Part shown: piece after piece, positions 12,841-24,800 of the stretch
Position numbering within the stretch: the first letter of the stretch is position 1
Layout: every line of letters starts with the position of its first letter
Source: Paraspadella gotoi
Lineage: Eukaryota > Chaetognatha
DNA: 64,000 nt
Reading direction: 5' to 3'
NCBI GenBank assembly: GCA_051294375.1
Contig: CM119267.1
Span: forward strand, 22,321,486-22,385,485
The notes under the pieces: model-generated
What the model saw: only the letters and a program-made list of their open reading frames with translations
What the model was told of the DNA's origin: nothing
The model's database searches: none
Position numbers and translations under genes: made by a program

Positions 12841-13022
12841 AATAAAAAAATTGTTGCCTAGAATTTGACTGAAAAATAAATTGTAAAAAATAAGGCAACG
12901 TTGTCTGGTAGCACACAAACTTAGAATAAAAAGTACGATGTATCACAAAGGACAAAAGGCGTCAAGGTAACATAACAATTTTTTCGTCCAAATTCAGAGT
13001 TAACAATCAAATCGGTCGCGCT

Positions 13023-15454
13023 TCAATACATCAACCTCTGCACCCTAAGCCCCTCGATGTCGTCGAGGAAGAGAGCGGTGAAGACTTCGTTAAAGAAAAA
13101 CGGATGATATTTGCAGGCTCTTTCGCAATCCGGCATGAAGTTTACCTCGCATATCTTGGGCTGGATGTCGACGGCCTGCTTCCCGTCGGCGCCGCCGCGC
13201 TTCCACTCGAGCATCAGGTCGACGGCGTAGAGGGCGCGCGATTGGGCCGACGCACCGATTCCCTCCGGCGGGGGTTTGGCCGAAGCGGCCTGGAACAATT
13301 CGTAGATTGACCGAAAGATGGCGTCCTCAATTTTAGACCAGGAGTAACTTTCGTGCTGCGCTTCGAAGGCGGGCACGAAATCTTCGCAGTGCATTTGGAG
13401 GAGATGTTCCGGGTCCGCGTAGTTCATAACGGTGAAGTGCTTGGGCGGGAAAAATATAACGTTTCATTTCTTTAGTGTCGTTTCGCTCTTCTTTGAATTC
13501 GCGTGGGAATTCTGGGAAATACTCCCTGAACCGCCGTAAACCGGTTTGAATCGGGTAGTACCAGCCCGAATTCGGAATTCCCAAATAGAGACACTTTTAT
13601 ATTCATAGTCATAGTTTAAAATTTTTAACGATCTAAAATCAAATTCATTTATGCAATTACTTCCCTACTTACCTCGCTAATAAAGCCACCCACCTTTTGA
13701 TAGTCGTCGTATTCGCTGAGCGAAAACGCCCGGTTGGCGAACCTTAGCCAGAACACCTTGTAGCCAAAGAGCTTGAGAGGTTTCACGCTCGACAAAAGCA
13801 TCACGTATCTCACATCGAATTTGACGTGTGCATCGATGTCGCGACGATAAAACAGCACGGGATCCGCGACGTACTTTTGTACGATCTTCGGCCCAGTCCG
13901 CGACAACTTCAGCACCTGCTCCAGCGAACGAGTGATGTAGATGTCCATCCCCCGCGCCAGATTCCAGGGTTTGACGATCCAATGGTTGTCCAGCCCCAGC
14001 TTTTCTCGACGCTGAAAGTTCGAGACGAAAGAGTCCAGCTCATTCTGCAGTTCATAGGTCAGGGGAATCCAGGTCGGCGAGGACTTCATCGTCTCCGGGT
14101 CGAGCACCACTCCGTCCACGGCCTTGCGTCTCGAAACGATGGCCAGGAGATCCTTGACGGTGAGCACGTGCTCGAAGGGGAATTGATTGATGAAGACGTC
14201 GGGCCTGTCGAGAGAGAGGCTCTCGTAATCTTTAACGTGGGAGCGAAACCAGAGGACGTCGGCGTCTTCGGCGCGGTGGACGATCTCGAAGCGAGAGTCG
14301 TTGAGATGAGACTCGACAAACTCGTATTCGGCGTAGACGCGGATCCGTCGGTTCGTCGGAAGTCGAGGAGGTTCGGCCGACGGGGAAGGAAGGGTCTCGT
14401 TGCGTCGAGCGGACCGGAAGAAGTTCTCGTCCACGGGCTGATGGGACGAATAGAGGTGAAAAAAATCTACTAACTTGAATGTCTTTAAAGGATCTTATTT
14501 AAATAGAAAAGTTTTTATCCAATCTCCTATCTTCTCACCAACTCAAACTAACCTTCGGTTGCGGAGAAACTTCCTCAGTCAAATCGATGGGTCGCCAAGG
14601 AAGCAGTAGCAGCCTTCGCTTTGTCTCGTCGTCGACGCCAACGGCGAAGTCCCTCGTAATTTCCTCGTCGCACGCCACGTCGCCGAGCAACCACAAAACC
14701 GTGAGGGCGTATCCTCTTCCGGAATAAAAGAAGGGCGCGGTGGCCGCGCTAGGCGTGTCCGAGTTCTGCACGCGCAGTCCGAGTTCGTCCATGAGATACC
14801 AAATGGGCAGAGAGTCTTCGACGGAGGCGTCCTCGTTACCAATGTTGTAGGTCTGGTTGTGACGCCAAGAGGCGGTCAAAACGGCATCTATGCGGGCGGA
14901 GACGTCGTCTTCGTTCGCCGGCAAGTCCATCAGGGCCTCTAAGCGATCAAGGAGCCCGGGGGTGTCGCGCAACTGGACGCGCGCGGAGCCTCGTTGATCG
15001 ACGCGATACGTCCAGGCGTGATCGACCAGGAAGACCGCGGAAGAAGGGGAAGAGGGAGAAAGGCCCGAGGGAGAGGTGACGAGGACGCGCCAGGAGACGA
15101 CCGGCTTTCAGAGAGATTGGGGGAAAGGGAAATTTATAAAAACGATCGGTGATCGATAGAAATGAATTCGTTAAGCAGCGAAAGACTTACTGGATTGTCT
15201 TCATTAATTTCATCGTTTTCTTTATCTTTAGTTTCTACTTTTTTACTTTCATCGTCTCCTTTTGCTTTGTCATTATCATCATCTTCGTCATCCTCCTCTT
15301 CCTCCTCCTCCTCCACTCGAAAAAGACCCATATATTCCCCGGCGTCAAAGATTTCCTCTTCCAACTTCCGGTGCAACGTCGGCCACAGCGCCGCGGGGAT
15401 TCCTGACGCGCGCAGCTGCGACTCGTGGAGCGAAACGAAAGTGGAATAGTCCAT
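13023..15454 (-). CDS. TTLL12: tubulin-tyrosine ligase-like protein 12
   Basis: Exons 15454-15191, 15104-14553, 14437-13694 and 13439-13023 give 658 residues, close to the 644 of the human protein. The N-terminal SET-like part (FVSLHESQLRASGIP, FDAGEYMGLFRVEEEE followed by an acidic run) leads to the FLVDHAWTYRVD and YLMDELGLR segments. The C-terminal TTL-type ATP-grasp part has NQFPFEHVLTVKD, DNHWIVKPWNLARG, KFDVRYVMLL and EVNFMPDCERACKYHP. In animals TTLL12 is a pseudo-ligase-like TTL member tied to tubulin tyrosination, histone methylation and innate signalling. Exon 3 has two usable donors 21 bp apart. The upstream one (AAG|GTGGGT at 13694) gives the family junction DDYQK-HFTVMNY. The downstream one (GTAAGT at 13672) would add seven residues. 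Confidence 0.95.
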
Positions 15455-16111
15455 ATTTCCAATTCGTCGTAATCGACGACGAAGATGTCTACCAAAAAAA
15501 GTCAAGCGGCGTCATTCAAAATAAATTTTAATAAGAATAAGAAGGGAGGCGAAGAACATTTTTACGTGAAGCAAAGAACTACGTATTTAGTCAACATTTG
15601 AAAATTATTTTGACAGATGTTAAGATGGACAGCTGGGAATTTATCTTATTCTTTTATTTTATATTCAGTGCCGCAACAGAAGCTTTTTATCGGTAACAAT
15701 CAGTCTAGAAAACGACTAACTTTACAAAAACGCTTGTGAAAAATCAGGACCAACGAACGAACATTTTCTACAAAACTAACTAGATGTAGAAAAACAAAAT
15801 TAAAAACCTTTTAAGTCTAAACAACAAAGAACGGGCAGTTCAAGAAAAATTTTGGCCGATTCAATAAAATACCAAGTAGGAAAAGATATTACGACGCCAT
15901 ACGACGCCAATCGGAATGAGAGAAATTATTGAAAACCTCAGGGCAAAGGAAGATTATCGAAATTTCTTTCTAATTTTTTGTTTGGTTTTTGTTTTTATTT
16001 CAGCGACTGCGCGCGATGTGGAACCCAATCGGACAACCGCATGACTAGCAAACTTTAGGATGGATCGATCACTCCGTATCGATCGGAATCCAACGCGTCG
16101 CCATCCGTGAG
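15455..16111. other. intergenic, 660 bp
   Basis: Lies between the TTLL12 start and the SMIM15 stop. An ATG at 15505 would extend TTLL12 by 17 basic residues, which I do not favour. Nothing else recognisable. Confidence 0.45.
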
Positions 16112-16531
16112 TCAATCCGACTTTTTCGCTCGCGCTTTCGCGATACTTTTTTGCCGCTTTTCTTTTTTCGCCTCCAACTTTTCCTTCGTCTCGATTTCCT
16201 TGGCCAGTCTGGACAATGGACAAAGTGGGCAATAAGTGTTATCAAATAAATAAAGCAATTTTCCTTTCCCATTCCACGTCTCCGGAGTCATCCTTCCGTT
16301 CTTTCCTCACTTGTACGATAAATAAGCGGAAATGGCGAAAAAGGGGCCCAAGATGAGGATGACCGTGTAGACAAAGTCCCAAGGGTTTTTGGCGACCCAG
16401 ACCAAGAACTGGACGGCGTAGGGTCGAATGTAGTCGGCGACGACCCAAGAGGTGGTTTCGGAATTCTCGTCGATGGGAGTCTCGGCGGATGCTGACGCCG
16501 ACGGCTCAGTCGCGGGAGGAGGATACGCCAT
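16112..16531 (-). CDS. SMIM15: small integral membrane protein 15
   Basis: Two exons, 16531-16311 and 16208-16112, join through AA|GTGAGG and CCAG|A to give 105 residues. A Pro/Ala/Ser-rich N-terminus precedes one membrane helix (FVYTVILILGPFFAISAYLS). A strongly charged, probably coiled C-terminus follows: YKLAKEIETKEK, then KEKRQKSIAKARAKK. Order and tail match vertebrate SMIM15 (about 74 residues: AAKDP...TTVILALTP...LSWKLAK...KRQENIAKAK). The extra length is at the N-terminus. The molecular function of SMIM15 is not established. Confidence 0.82.
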
Positions 16532-16891
16532 CGAAAGTTTTTTGTTTTGTTTCAAACTGAAAAGACCAGCGGATGAAATGACAAATATAGTTAAATAAAA
16601 ACGGTAATTTATTTCGTGCCAAGAAAAACTAACAAAAATCATAACTAAAAATAAACGGACGAAATATAAAAAGGAATAGGTGTGTCGTGTATCTATCAAA
16701 AGTCATATTAAATCGTCGTAGAAATAAACTACAGCTGGAAATATTAAACTAACAACTGCCCATGTTGTGTTTCGATTTACACTTGATGACAAACGATTAG
16801 ACTTCATGATTAAAATCAAAGGGCTGCGATGTAGCAACAGGATAAGTTGAAAACTAACCCAACTTGAGTTCATAAGTTCTTTCTCCGACTT
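16532..16891. other. intergenic, 360 bp
   Basis: AT-rich spacer between the SMIM15 start and the stop of the next gene. Nothing recognisable. Confidence 0.45.
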
Positions 16892-18309
16892 TCACGTATC
16901 CGCGCTCGCGTGATCGGCAACTACCATCCTGTCCAGCATGCTGCCGAACCACTTTTGCAGCTTGTGACGCATGTAGTACTTGAGGTTCTTGTCCCTGCCG
17001 CCGTCCCGGACCCTCGCCCCGCTTCGTGCCAGTTCGTGAAGGACTGGAAAGCTGTCCCATACCGTCTCGAAGACATGATTGAAGAAGGCTTTGGCCACGT
17101 CGGATCGTTTGTCGCGGACGGGGGAGTGAGACGAGGCTGCCTTGGCAATGTCGTAGAGCAGCGAGGTGAGGACCTTGTGGGAGACGCTCGTCTTGTCGAC
17201 GATAGAGTCTAGGCGAATCTCTGAGTGGAGGGCGACGGCTTTGGGATTGGAGTCTAAATAGGCTAGAATGTCGAAGTCGCCTAGGTAGTTGGGTGGATCG
17301 GGATCGAAGAAGGAGATGCCTGCGAAACGGATTGAAGAAATTAGCAACACTAGATCAGTAAACAATCGAAAAGCTAACACGCAGGTTCACCAATAAGCAA
17401 AATGTGCATTAAAAATTTAAACACTTGGTAAACAATCAGAGCAAGCTCACCCAAGCTGGCGGCTTCAAAACTTTCAATGTCCAACTGTGACGCTTCGCCG
17501 ATCTCCTCCACTTCGGATTCACCGCTGAGGCTTCTCTCCTCTTCGGCTCCGGCGGAGACGACGGTGTCGACGACAAACTTGGTGCGTTCGTCGTCGCCGA
17601 ATCCGCGAATTTCTATCGAGGGTTTGACGTCGACTTCGGCTTCCTCGACGGAGGCTTCCATCTTGACGTCCACCAAAGTCTTTGATTTTTCCGGCGACGA
17701 ATCCGGTTTTGAAGTTTTTGATTTTGGCGAGGCGTTGGAAGTTTCCTTGGTGGACACCGGCGCGACAGACGATGACCCCGCGACGGCCGGTTTATCCGGC
17801 GACGTCGTCGACGGTGACGGAAACAGAGACTGCGAACGAATGCGTTTGAGAGCGAGGGCGTCGCCGATACCGCCAGCGTCGCCGACGAGGCCGTCGACGA
17901 AGCCAGGGCGTGTCGGCGGAGGAGGCCGTTTGAGGAGATGGCGATGATCGCCATTGGAGGAGCGGTACCCGCCGAGGGGGACCATGGAAGGCGGGGGCGG
18001 CGGTCGCGCGTGGAGTCCGTTGATGGGTCTTCGTCTTAACGCCGTCACCGACGGATCCAATTCCATCTCAACGTCGGAACCGACGGGCGCTAAAGCGCCG
18101 GCCAGATAGGCGTCGACCAGGTGCCGCTTACCGGCGAACCGGCGCCCTTCGACGGCGTCGACGAGAAGAAATACGTTGGCGTCAGTCAGCGTCGCCACCT
18201 TCATCAACATTTCCATGATGGCGGCCATCATGGTGCTCTCGATGTTCTGCAACTGGTTGACGAGGCCCATCAGGTTGTGCGGGGAGGCCATGGAGGACAG
18301 AGCCGACAT
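16892..18309 (-). CDS. unrecognised 428-residue protein with two globular ends and a low-complexity middle
   Basis: I do not recognise this gene. Exons 18309-17451 and 17319-16892 join via G|GTGAGC and GCAG|GC in frame. Residues 1 to about 100 look like a compact helical/strand module (QLQNIESTMMAAIMEMLMK, then DANVFLLVDAVEGRRFAGK, then a DP-containing end). The middle is rich in Ser, Pro, Lys and Glu, with several acidic/Ser runs typical of disordered nuclear proteins. The last 140 residues form a helical, basic module with KAFFNHVFETVWDSF and KYYMRHKLQKWFGS. This architecture resembles chromatin or transcription cofactors, including BEN-domain-like proteins, but I cannot place it in a family. 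Stop codon TGA at 16894-16892. A GTGAAA there could also be a donor, so a further 3' exon cannot be excluded. Confidence 0.72.
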
Positions 18310-18813
18310 TTTCTTGTGTTTTATGATTGACGGCGCAGGTAGAGAATTATAAGTTTTTTTATCCTACTGAGCAAACGTTAAATAAAGTTTGACTAACAAA
18401 AAACAGGAAAAATTCAACAAAAATAACTCGTAAAAACAGATGAGCCGGCTGGTCCTAACAATCAAATTTTCACGATTTTGGCACGAGCAGAGGATTAAGT
18501 GTCATGGGAATACGATCTTTCCTTCGAAAAAAAAAAACCACCTCGATTGTCACAAAAACTTTTATTGTTTATAACATTTTGGTTTCTTGATGAAAAAATT
18601 ACTTGCACATCAGATATCGAAATTTAAACGTCAAAAAAATATAATTTTTACCTTGGTTCCCAAGCTTTTTTCCAAATTTCAAATCACGAAGCTAATTTAT
18701 CAGAAATCATTTAACGGAAATTTCGGAATTATGTAATAACGATCGAATACACGAAAACGATAAAGCCGGAACTTTCCTTCATCGTCATCGCACTCTGCTT
18801 GAGACTGGACAAG
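18310..18813. other. intergenic, 500 bp
   Basis: Spacer between the start of the unrecognised gene and the FANCD2 stop. AT-rich with no open frame of note. Confidence 0.45.
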
Positions 18814-21800
18814 TCAAAATACGTCGCTGAGCGAATGAGTCTCTTGTTTCGTCTCTCCCTCTTCCTCATCCTCCTCTCGATCTTCTTCTTCCTCCTCCTC
18901 TTCTTCTTCCTCTTCCCCATCATCTTCTTCCTCGTCGCCATCGTCTCCGTCCCTCTTCCTAATGAGATCGGGCAGATCTTCTTCGTTGTCTGCGGACGAA
19001 GTGGGAGACGAGTTTTGGACAAACAAAATGACAACGGCAGCTACCAATCATGATTAGTTTTAACTAGTTTAATCTACAAATTATTCCCACTCTATCCCCA
19101 TTCAATCCCACATATTTTTTTTCTCCATTTCAAAACAAAACCGAGATCGAGAGCTCGTCTGGTGTCATTCCGATGACTGACGATCAAATTCGATATATCG
19201 CTCCAACCATCTCTCTCGCTCTACGCCATCTGCCGTTAGCGCCGACCTCTTTGATTCGTGCTGTCCTCGGAGACCACGGTCGACGCTTGGGACAGAATTT
19301 CTTCTCCCTGTAAATTTCGATTTTTCAGGTTGCCCATCCAAAAAGCCTCGGAGCATCTGTTCTTGGCCAAAAGCGCCTTCACCTGTTTATTTGCATAATT
19401 AACACGATTAATACGATTAAAAGGGCAACAATGAGGGACCACCTGCGTGTCCTGTTAAACAGGGAAGACAACCAGGTGTCAGGAAAGAAGACAAATTACG
19501 TATTAAATTTAAAATCAAATGTTTTTCTTTTCCAACAAAAATTTTACTAATCACTAAACGTTTAATTTAATTATTAAACGATGGGCAAGCGTTTTTCCTT
19601 TTCTTTTTTTTAAATGACAATTTTCAACGACTATCGGAGAATATACGTAGAGAATAAACTGTTTAAAATATTGCTAAAAGACGATTGAATCTTCCCGAAA
19701 GTTCTATCCATTCCTCCCCACATACCCGACAAACGAAAGTTTCCAATTTTTTCTTCATTTTGGGCACGTATTTCAGCAGGGTGACTTCGCGGTACATCTT
19801 CGAGTGTCCACAGAGATGGTTAAGCACTCTCGTGCACTGCTGAAAAGTTTTAAAGAGGCCCATGATCTCTTGACCCTTATCGCGGAATACAGTCTCGAAA
19901 AGTGGAATAGTATGTTTGAGGAAAGTCTCGACAAAGTCGTTTCCCTCCCGGATGCAGGGAACGGCGATGCGACGAGGGTCGAAGCTGCGCAGGAAGGATA
20001 AGTTCTGTTGCAAGAGTCGAGTCGCCATGATCCACTCTTCGATGAGTTCGTCGACAGAAATGTCACCTGAAGAGAGAATCGTTGACCCATTGATCGGATT
20101 TCTTTTTACCTCCGAAATTTCATCTTAACACAAGCACGACCAAAGTGCATACAGTTTCCCTTCAATTTACCCTCGTTGAAGCGAACATGAATATCCTTAA
20201 CGAAGGCGGCGAGGCTCCTGAGGATAACTCTGAAGACCCCGGGAAAGGAATTCTTATCGATGGAGAGAAAAGACTTGGAAGCGGCCTCGCTGGCGTCGTC
20301 TTTAGCCTGGAGAGCAATTTAAGACAATATCATATATATTGAATTAATATATATTGAATTAATTATTTACATGTTAGTTTTATGTATTATACATAAGTGT
20401 TACCTGCGTTCCAAGGCTGCTGATGACGTCACCCAATCCTTGGGTCGTCACCTCTTCGATCATTGCGATGTCATCGGCGCTAAAGAAAAAGAAAGCCGTT
20501 TCATACAATAATACTTGACCAATGATTGAAAAAAAAAACACTCACCTCAACCGAATGTAATTGTCGACCAAAAATTCAACGTCCTTGAGTCTGACTCCTT
20601 TAATTTTCTTCTGGTCAGGACCAATCCACTCTGAAACGGAAAGTAAAGTAACTTTTTAAAATGAATACGAAAAGATTCGTAAGACGACGATAGATTTACC
20701 TTTGAGCAGAAATTCTCTGCATAGAGCGGAGGTTTTCTCGTCGAGCTTGCTCTTGAGACTTTGCTTTTTGGCGAAACCGGCGAGGTGTTTGAGGGTCTTG
20801 ATCAACTCGACGGCGCACTCGATAGAAGGGACGCTCTCAGCGTAGTTGGTGAAATAACGAAAGCTCATCTAAGAGAAGAGATGTCGCATGAGAACAAGAT
20901 CGGTTAGCCACCAAGATGCTTCCGTCTACTGATCAGTGATCACCTCCAAAGCCTCAGCATTCTTCTGCTGCGTGGAGCCCACGGCGAAGGCAGACGACAT
21001 CTTTATACAAAGCGAATCGAAGGCCTCCTGGAGCAGCGGGCGGTTGGAGGATGAAGACGATTGTGACCATCCGAAGATGGAGGTCAGGCAGAACAAGAGA
21101 TGCTTGTAGCATCGGCGGATAACCAAACCATCATCTGTTTTTGAAGAAAGAATTAGCTGAACTTTAGTATTATATAACTAAACAGCCATTTAGCCGGATT
21201 CAAACCTGTGAACTTGTCCGCTGAATCTACGAATCCGGTTTGAGTGAATAAAGAATCGTTCATGACATTGCCCTGAAGGAAAACTTAAAATAATTTTTCA
21301 ATATCAAAACGTTAAAAATAATTTTCATAGACGAACATACATCGCCTTTTCGTGAATTCGATGTGGACTTAGAAGCCGGTTCTTGATAATAAGTCGCAAT
21401 ATCTTCAAGATGATTGCAAATGAAAGGAGTGAGCTTGACCACTTTTTTCCAGACCTGAAAACATTTTTTATAGAATGAACAAACAAAAGAGTTCAATGAA
21501 CCGGAAAAGTCACCGACGACGTCAACACCTTATCTGCGGCGGCCGTTTCCAAGTTTCGATGAAACGAGGGAGTCGTCGTATCTTTACCGGGGAAGGAGAC
21601 CGTCGAAGAGGAGAGTTTGAAGGCTAACTTGGCGACGAGGTCGTCCAACAAATACAGCAGTTCCTTATATTGAAGAATCAAAGTTAATGTAATATTTTTT
21701 GAACAACTACTACTAATAGGCAGACCTTTGGTTTCAGCACCAAATAAGCGTCTTCCGCCGCTCGTTCCTTTTGACCCTCACGAAGATCGCACTTTCGGTG

Positions 21801-24800
21801 CAGCATGCTAAAAACCTGTTGGTGGTTAAGTAAGATATGATTCATTATAATGATCTTTTAGTTTAAAAAAGGGTGGTCGATCTCTCTCTGTTACCTCAAT
21901 ATCGAATTCTCTAAAGGCGGCTTTGTAATGCGAAAGATCAATTACAACGACGGCGGACTTCGGTTTTTCCGCGTTGTTGTCGACGTCTTCGTCGAAGTTG
22001 TTGTCATCGTCGTTTGTCTCCTCGTTTTCCAGCTCGTTTTTTCTCTTTCTCTTCGTCATCTTTTTGGCAGTTTTTGTTGACTTCTTTCCTTTGCCTTTTC
22101 CTTATGTTTAATAATGGACCGTCATATCTTCAAATCATTTTATTCATTAACTTCTTCGAATTCCTACCCGCGCCTCCGACAGCAGAGAGCTTCGGCGCCT
22201 TAAGCCTTTCTTCTACGACGTCGAAAGCGGCAACGGGAGCTTCGAATTTGTGGTGGGCGGTAAGTCCGCGACGAATGAGCATATCCAAGTGGGTGAGTGC
22301 ACGGAGACGGTGGCCCAGCGCCGTCTGAAAAAATAATTTTATTTAATTTTTTTTTTTAAATTTTCCCTCGGCCAAAAGTCACTCGCCTTGGTCGTCTCGT
22401 CGTCCACGGCGAAACCGTTCAACAACTCCCGAAACCAACTGGCGCAGAGAAACCATGAGTCTAAAACGAGCGACTTCCGGTCAGCGTCGAGATCCTCGAA
22501 TTGGTCGTGGACCGACTCGGCGGGCAGCGCCGTCGGGCAGATCAGCACCCCGTCGATATCTTCCAACTTTCCCCGTCGCCGCGTCTCCAGAAGGCATAAA
22601 AGGCGGAGGAGGGGAGAGAAGAGAAGGGGATGAACGGGGAGGCGGCCTTTGAGGGCGGAAAAGCCTGGGAATTGAAAAAGAGAGCGATTGAGCCTTTTAT
22701 TTTTGTACGAAAGGATTGCCTAAAAGGATGGACCAATTTGATTTAGCTTACAACCGGCTTGGAGTTAACTAAACGTAGAAACTGGAACTCGCCTTTCAAA
22801 ATCATGTCGACGATCGGGATGTGGATTTCGGCGTCGAGTTCGTTCTCTCCAAAGTTGGGAACTTTGTAGCAGAGATTCGTTTTGATCGAAGGCGCCGCCT
22901 TCGTCGAGGCAGTTTCACCCTCTTTCGACTTTGTGTTGTCTTCGTCCGCGCAATATTCGTTCTTGAAGTCGAAAACGAAGATCGATGCGAAATTTAAAAA
23001 ACAGAGGTGATCGACTCGGTCGTCAACCGTATACCAACCTGAAACAGTTCGACGATTCGATCGTGAAGATATTCGATCAACTTTCGGCGCGTCTCTTTCT
23101 CAGTGCTTTTAGTCGTGGAGGTTCCCACTCCGTGGTCACCGTCGCCGCGCTTGTTATCGATCAGCGTCATCGCAGTTTCGAACTTTAAGGTCATAGACAA
23201 CTCGTCGCAAAGCAACGCGAACGCTCGTGGATCCGTCCAACAACTGGGGGAAAGTATCAAAATTTATAAATGGTAAATCATTGTTTCGCAGTTTTATGAT
23301 TTTGCTGCCAATGAGCAACTTAATGTCACATCGGTAAGTTCAGAGTCTTTGAAGGATCCTCTTCACGATTCCGTCTCCAACAAATTCACCTCGCCATCAC
23401 CATCTCGAGCAACTTCTTGGTGGAGTCTTCGAATTCCGTGTCGTGCCAGATGAGACTGACGGCCCCGACGATAGCCAAGCTCTTGCGATGAAATTCGTCT
23501 GATCGAAAACAAAAACCCTCAATATCTCCTTCTCGCTCAGCCTCATTAATCTTTATTTTCCTACTCGACGACAGCTGCTTGCGAATGATGATGAAGATAT
23601 CGTCCAAACCGCGATCTCCAACGCCATCGCCTGAGGAGGTGGGGCTGGCCATTGTTCCGATGACAGAGAACAACTTTCTGGCGAGGGATAATGAGAAGGC
23701 GTCTAGGTAATCGAGGAGACTCTTGATCATCACGATGAACGGCGAAACCTGTAAAGAATCGCATCAACTTTTTCTTTGACCCAATTATTTCAATTTTCAT
23801 GCTTTATCACCATCTCTTCTCTTTATCTTTAACCTTGTCGACGTCGCGCGCAACGAGATGAATGAGAATGTCCATGGCAGAATCTTTTTGCTGGTCACTT
23901 CCGTTGCCGATAGCAACAACCAAGGAGCCGACGACGTCTTGACGACTCGACTGGTCGAATGAGGAAAATATGGCGCTGACGAGCGTCGCCAAAAACGCCA
24001 GAATCCTTTGATCCTGATTGGCTGAAGGAAGTGAATCGATTACTGAATTGGAAACCTTTGAATGAACTAAGCGCTAAAATAGATATGGATGGTTTAATAA
24101 AGTTAGAACAGAATAATTTTTAAACACCTCACATCAATCACCTCATTAACTTAGCATCAAATATATTACGTATATAATCAACTACTGGAATTCAATTCAG
24201 CAATATTCGAACGCATCCACAACTTTACTTAAAACCGAAGCTTACAACATATTCTAAACCACATAAAAGTCTTCAAGTTATTCATTTCGAATTTTTTATA
24301 ATTCCAAAAATTAAACTGTCCCTATTGAGCAAGAAGGCTTCGTATTCCCAAAAAATGGACATGAAAATGTCGGTATCAAGATTGCTGAGTTTATTCGTTT
24401 TCGCCGTTGCAGTCGTCGTCGCCTTTTTCATTCTCGCCGGTTTCGGATCGAGAGCGCCTCAAAATTGGCTTTTCTCCGAGACCAAAGCGCCGGTGGCAAA
24501 ATCAAGCGTCGGTGCCAACGTTTACAAAGAAGGAGATGAAGCGGACGAATGCGGGGATTGCACCGCGGAAGAACGATGCCTCGTCTGCGAGCAGGCGAGT
24601 TTGTTTAAACTTTTTTAAAGATCATTATATAACTAGAATTATTTCTATCATTGATGACGAAAAAAACAACAGAAGTTGAGGCCGCCGAGTCCTCCGCCAC
24701 TGGCGGGAAAATTTAAAGTAAAAAAGAGCGAATGCCTCGCCGCCACAGAAGCAAAGAAAGATCTGGTTTGCCAAGACTGCCGTCCATGCCATGTCGTGGG

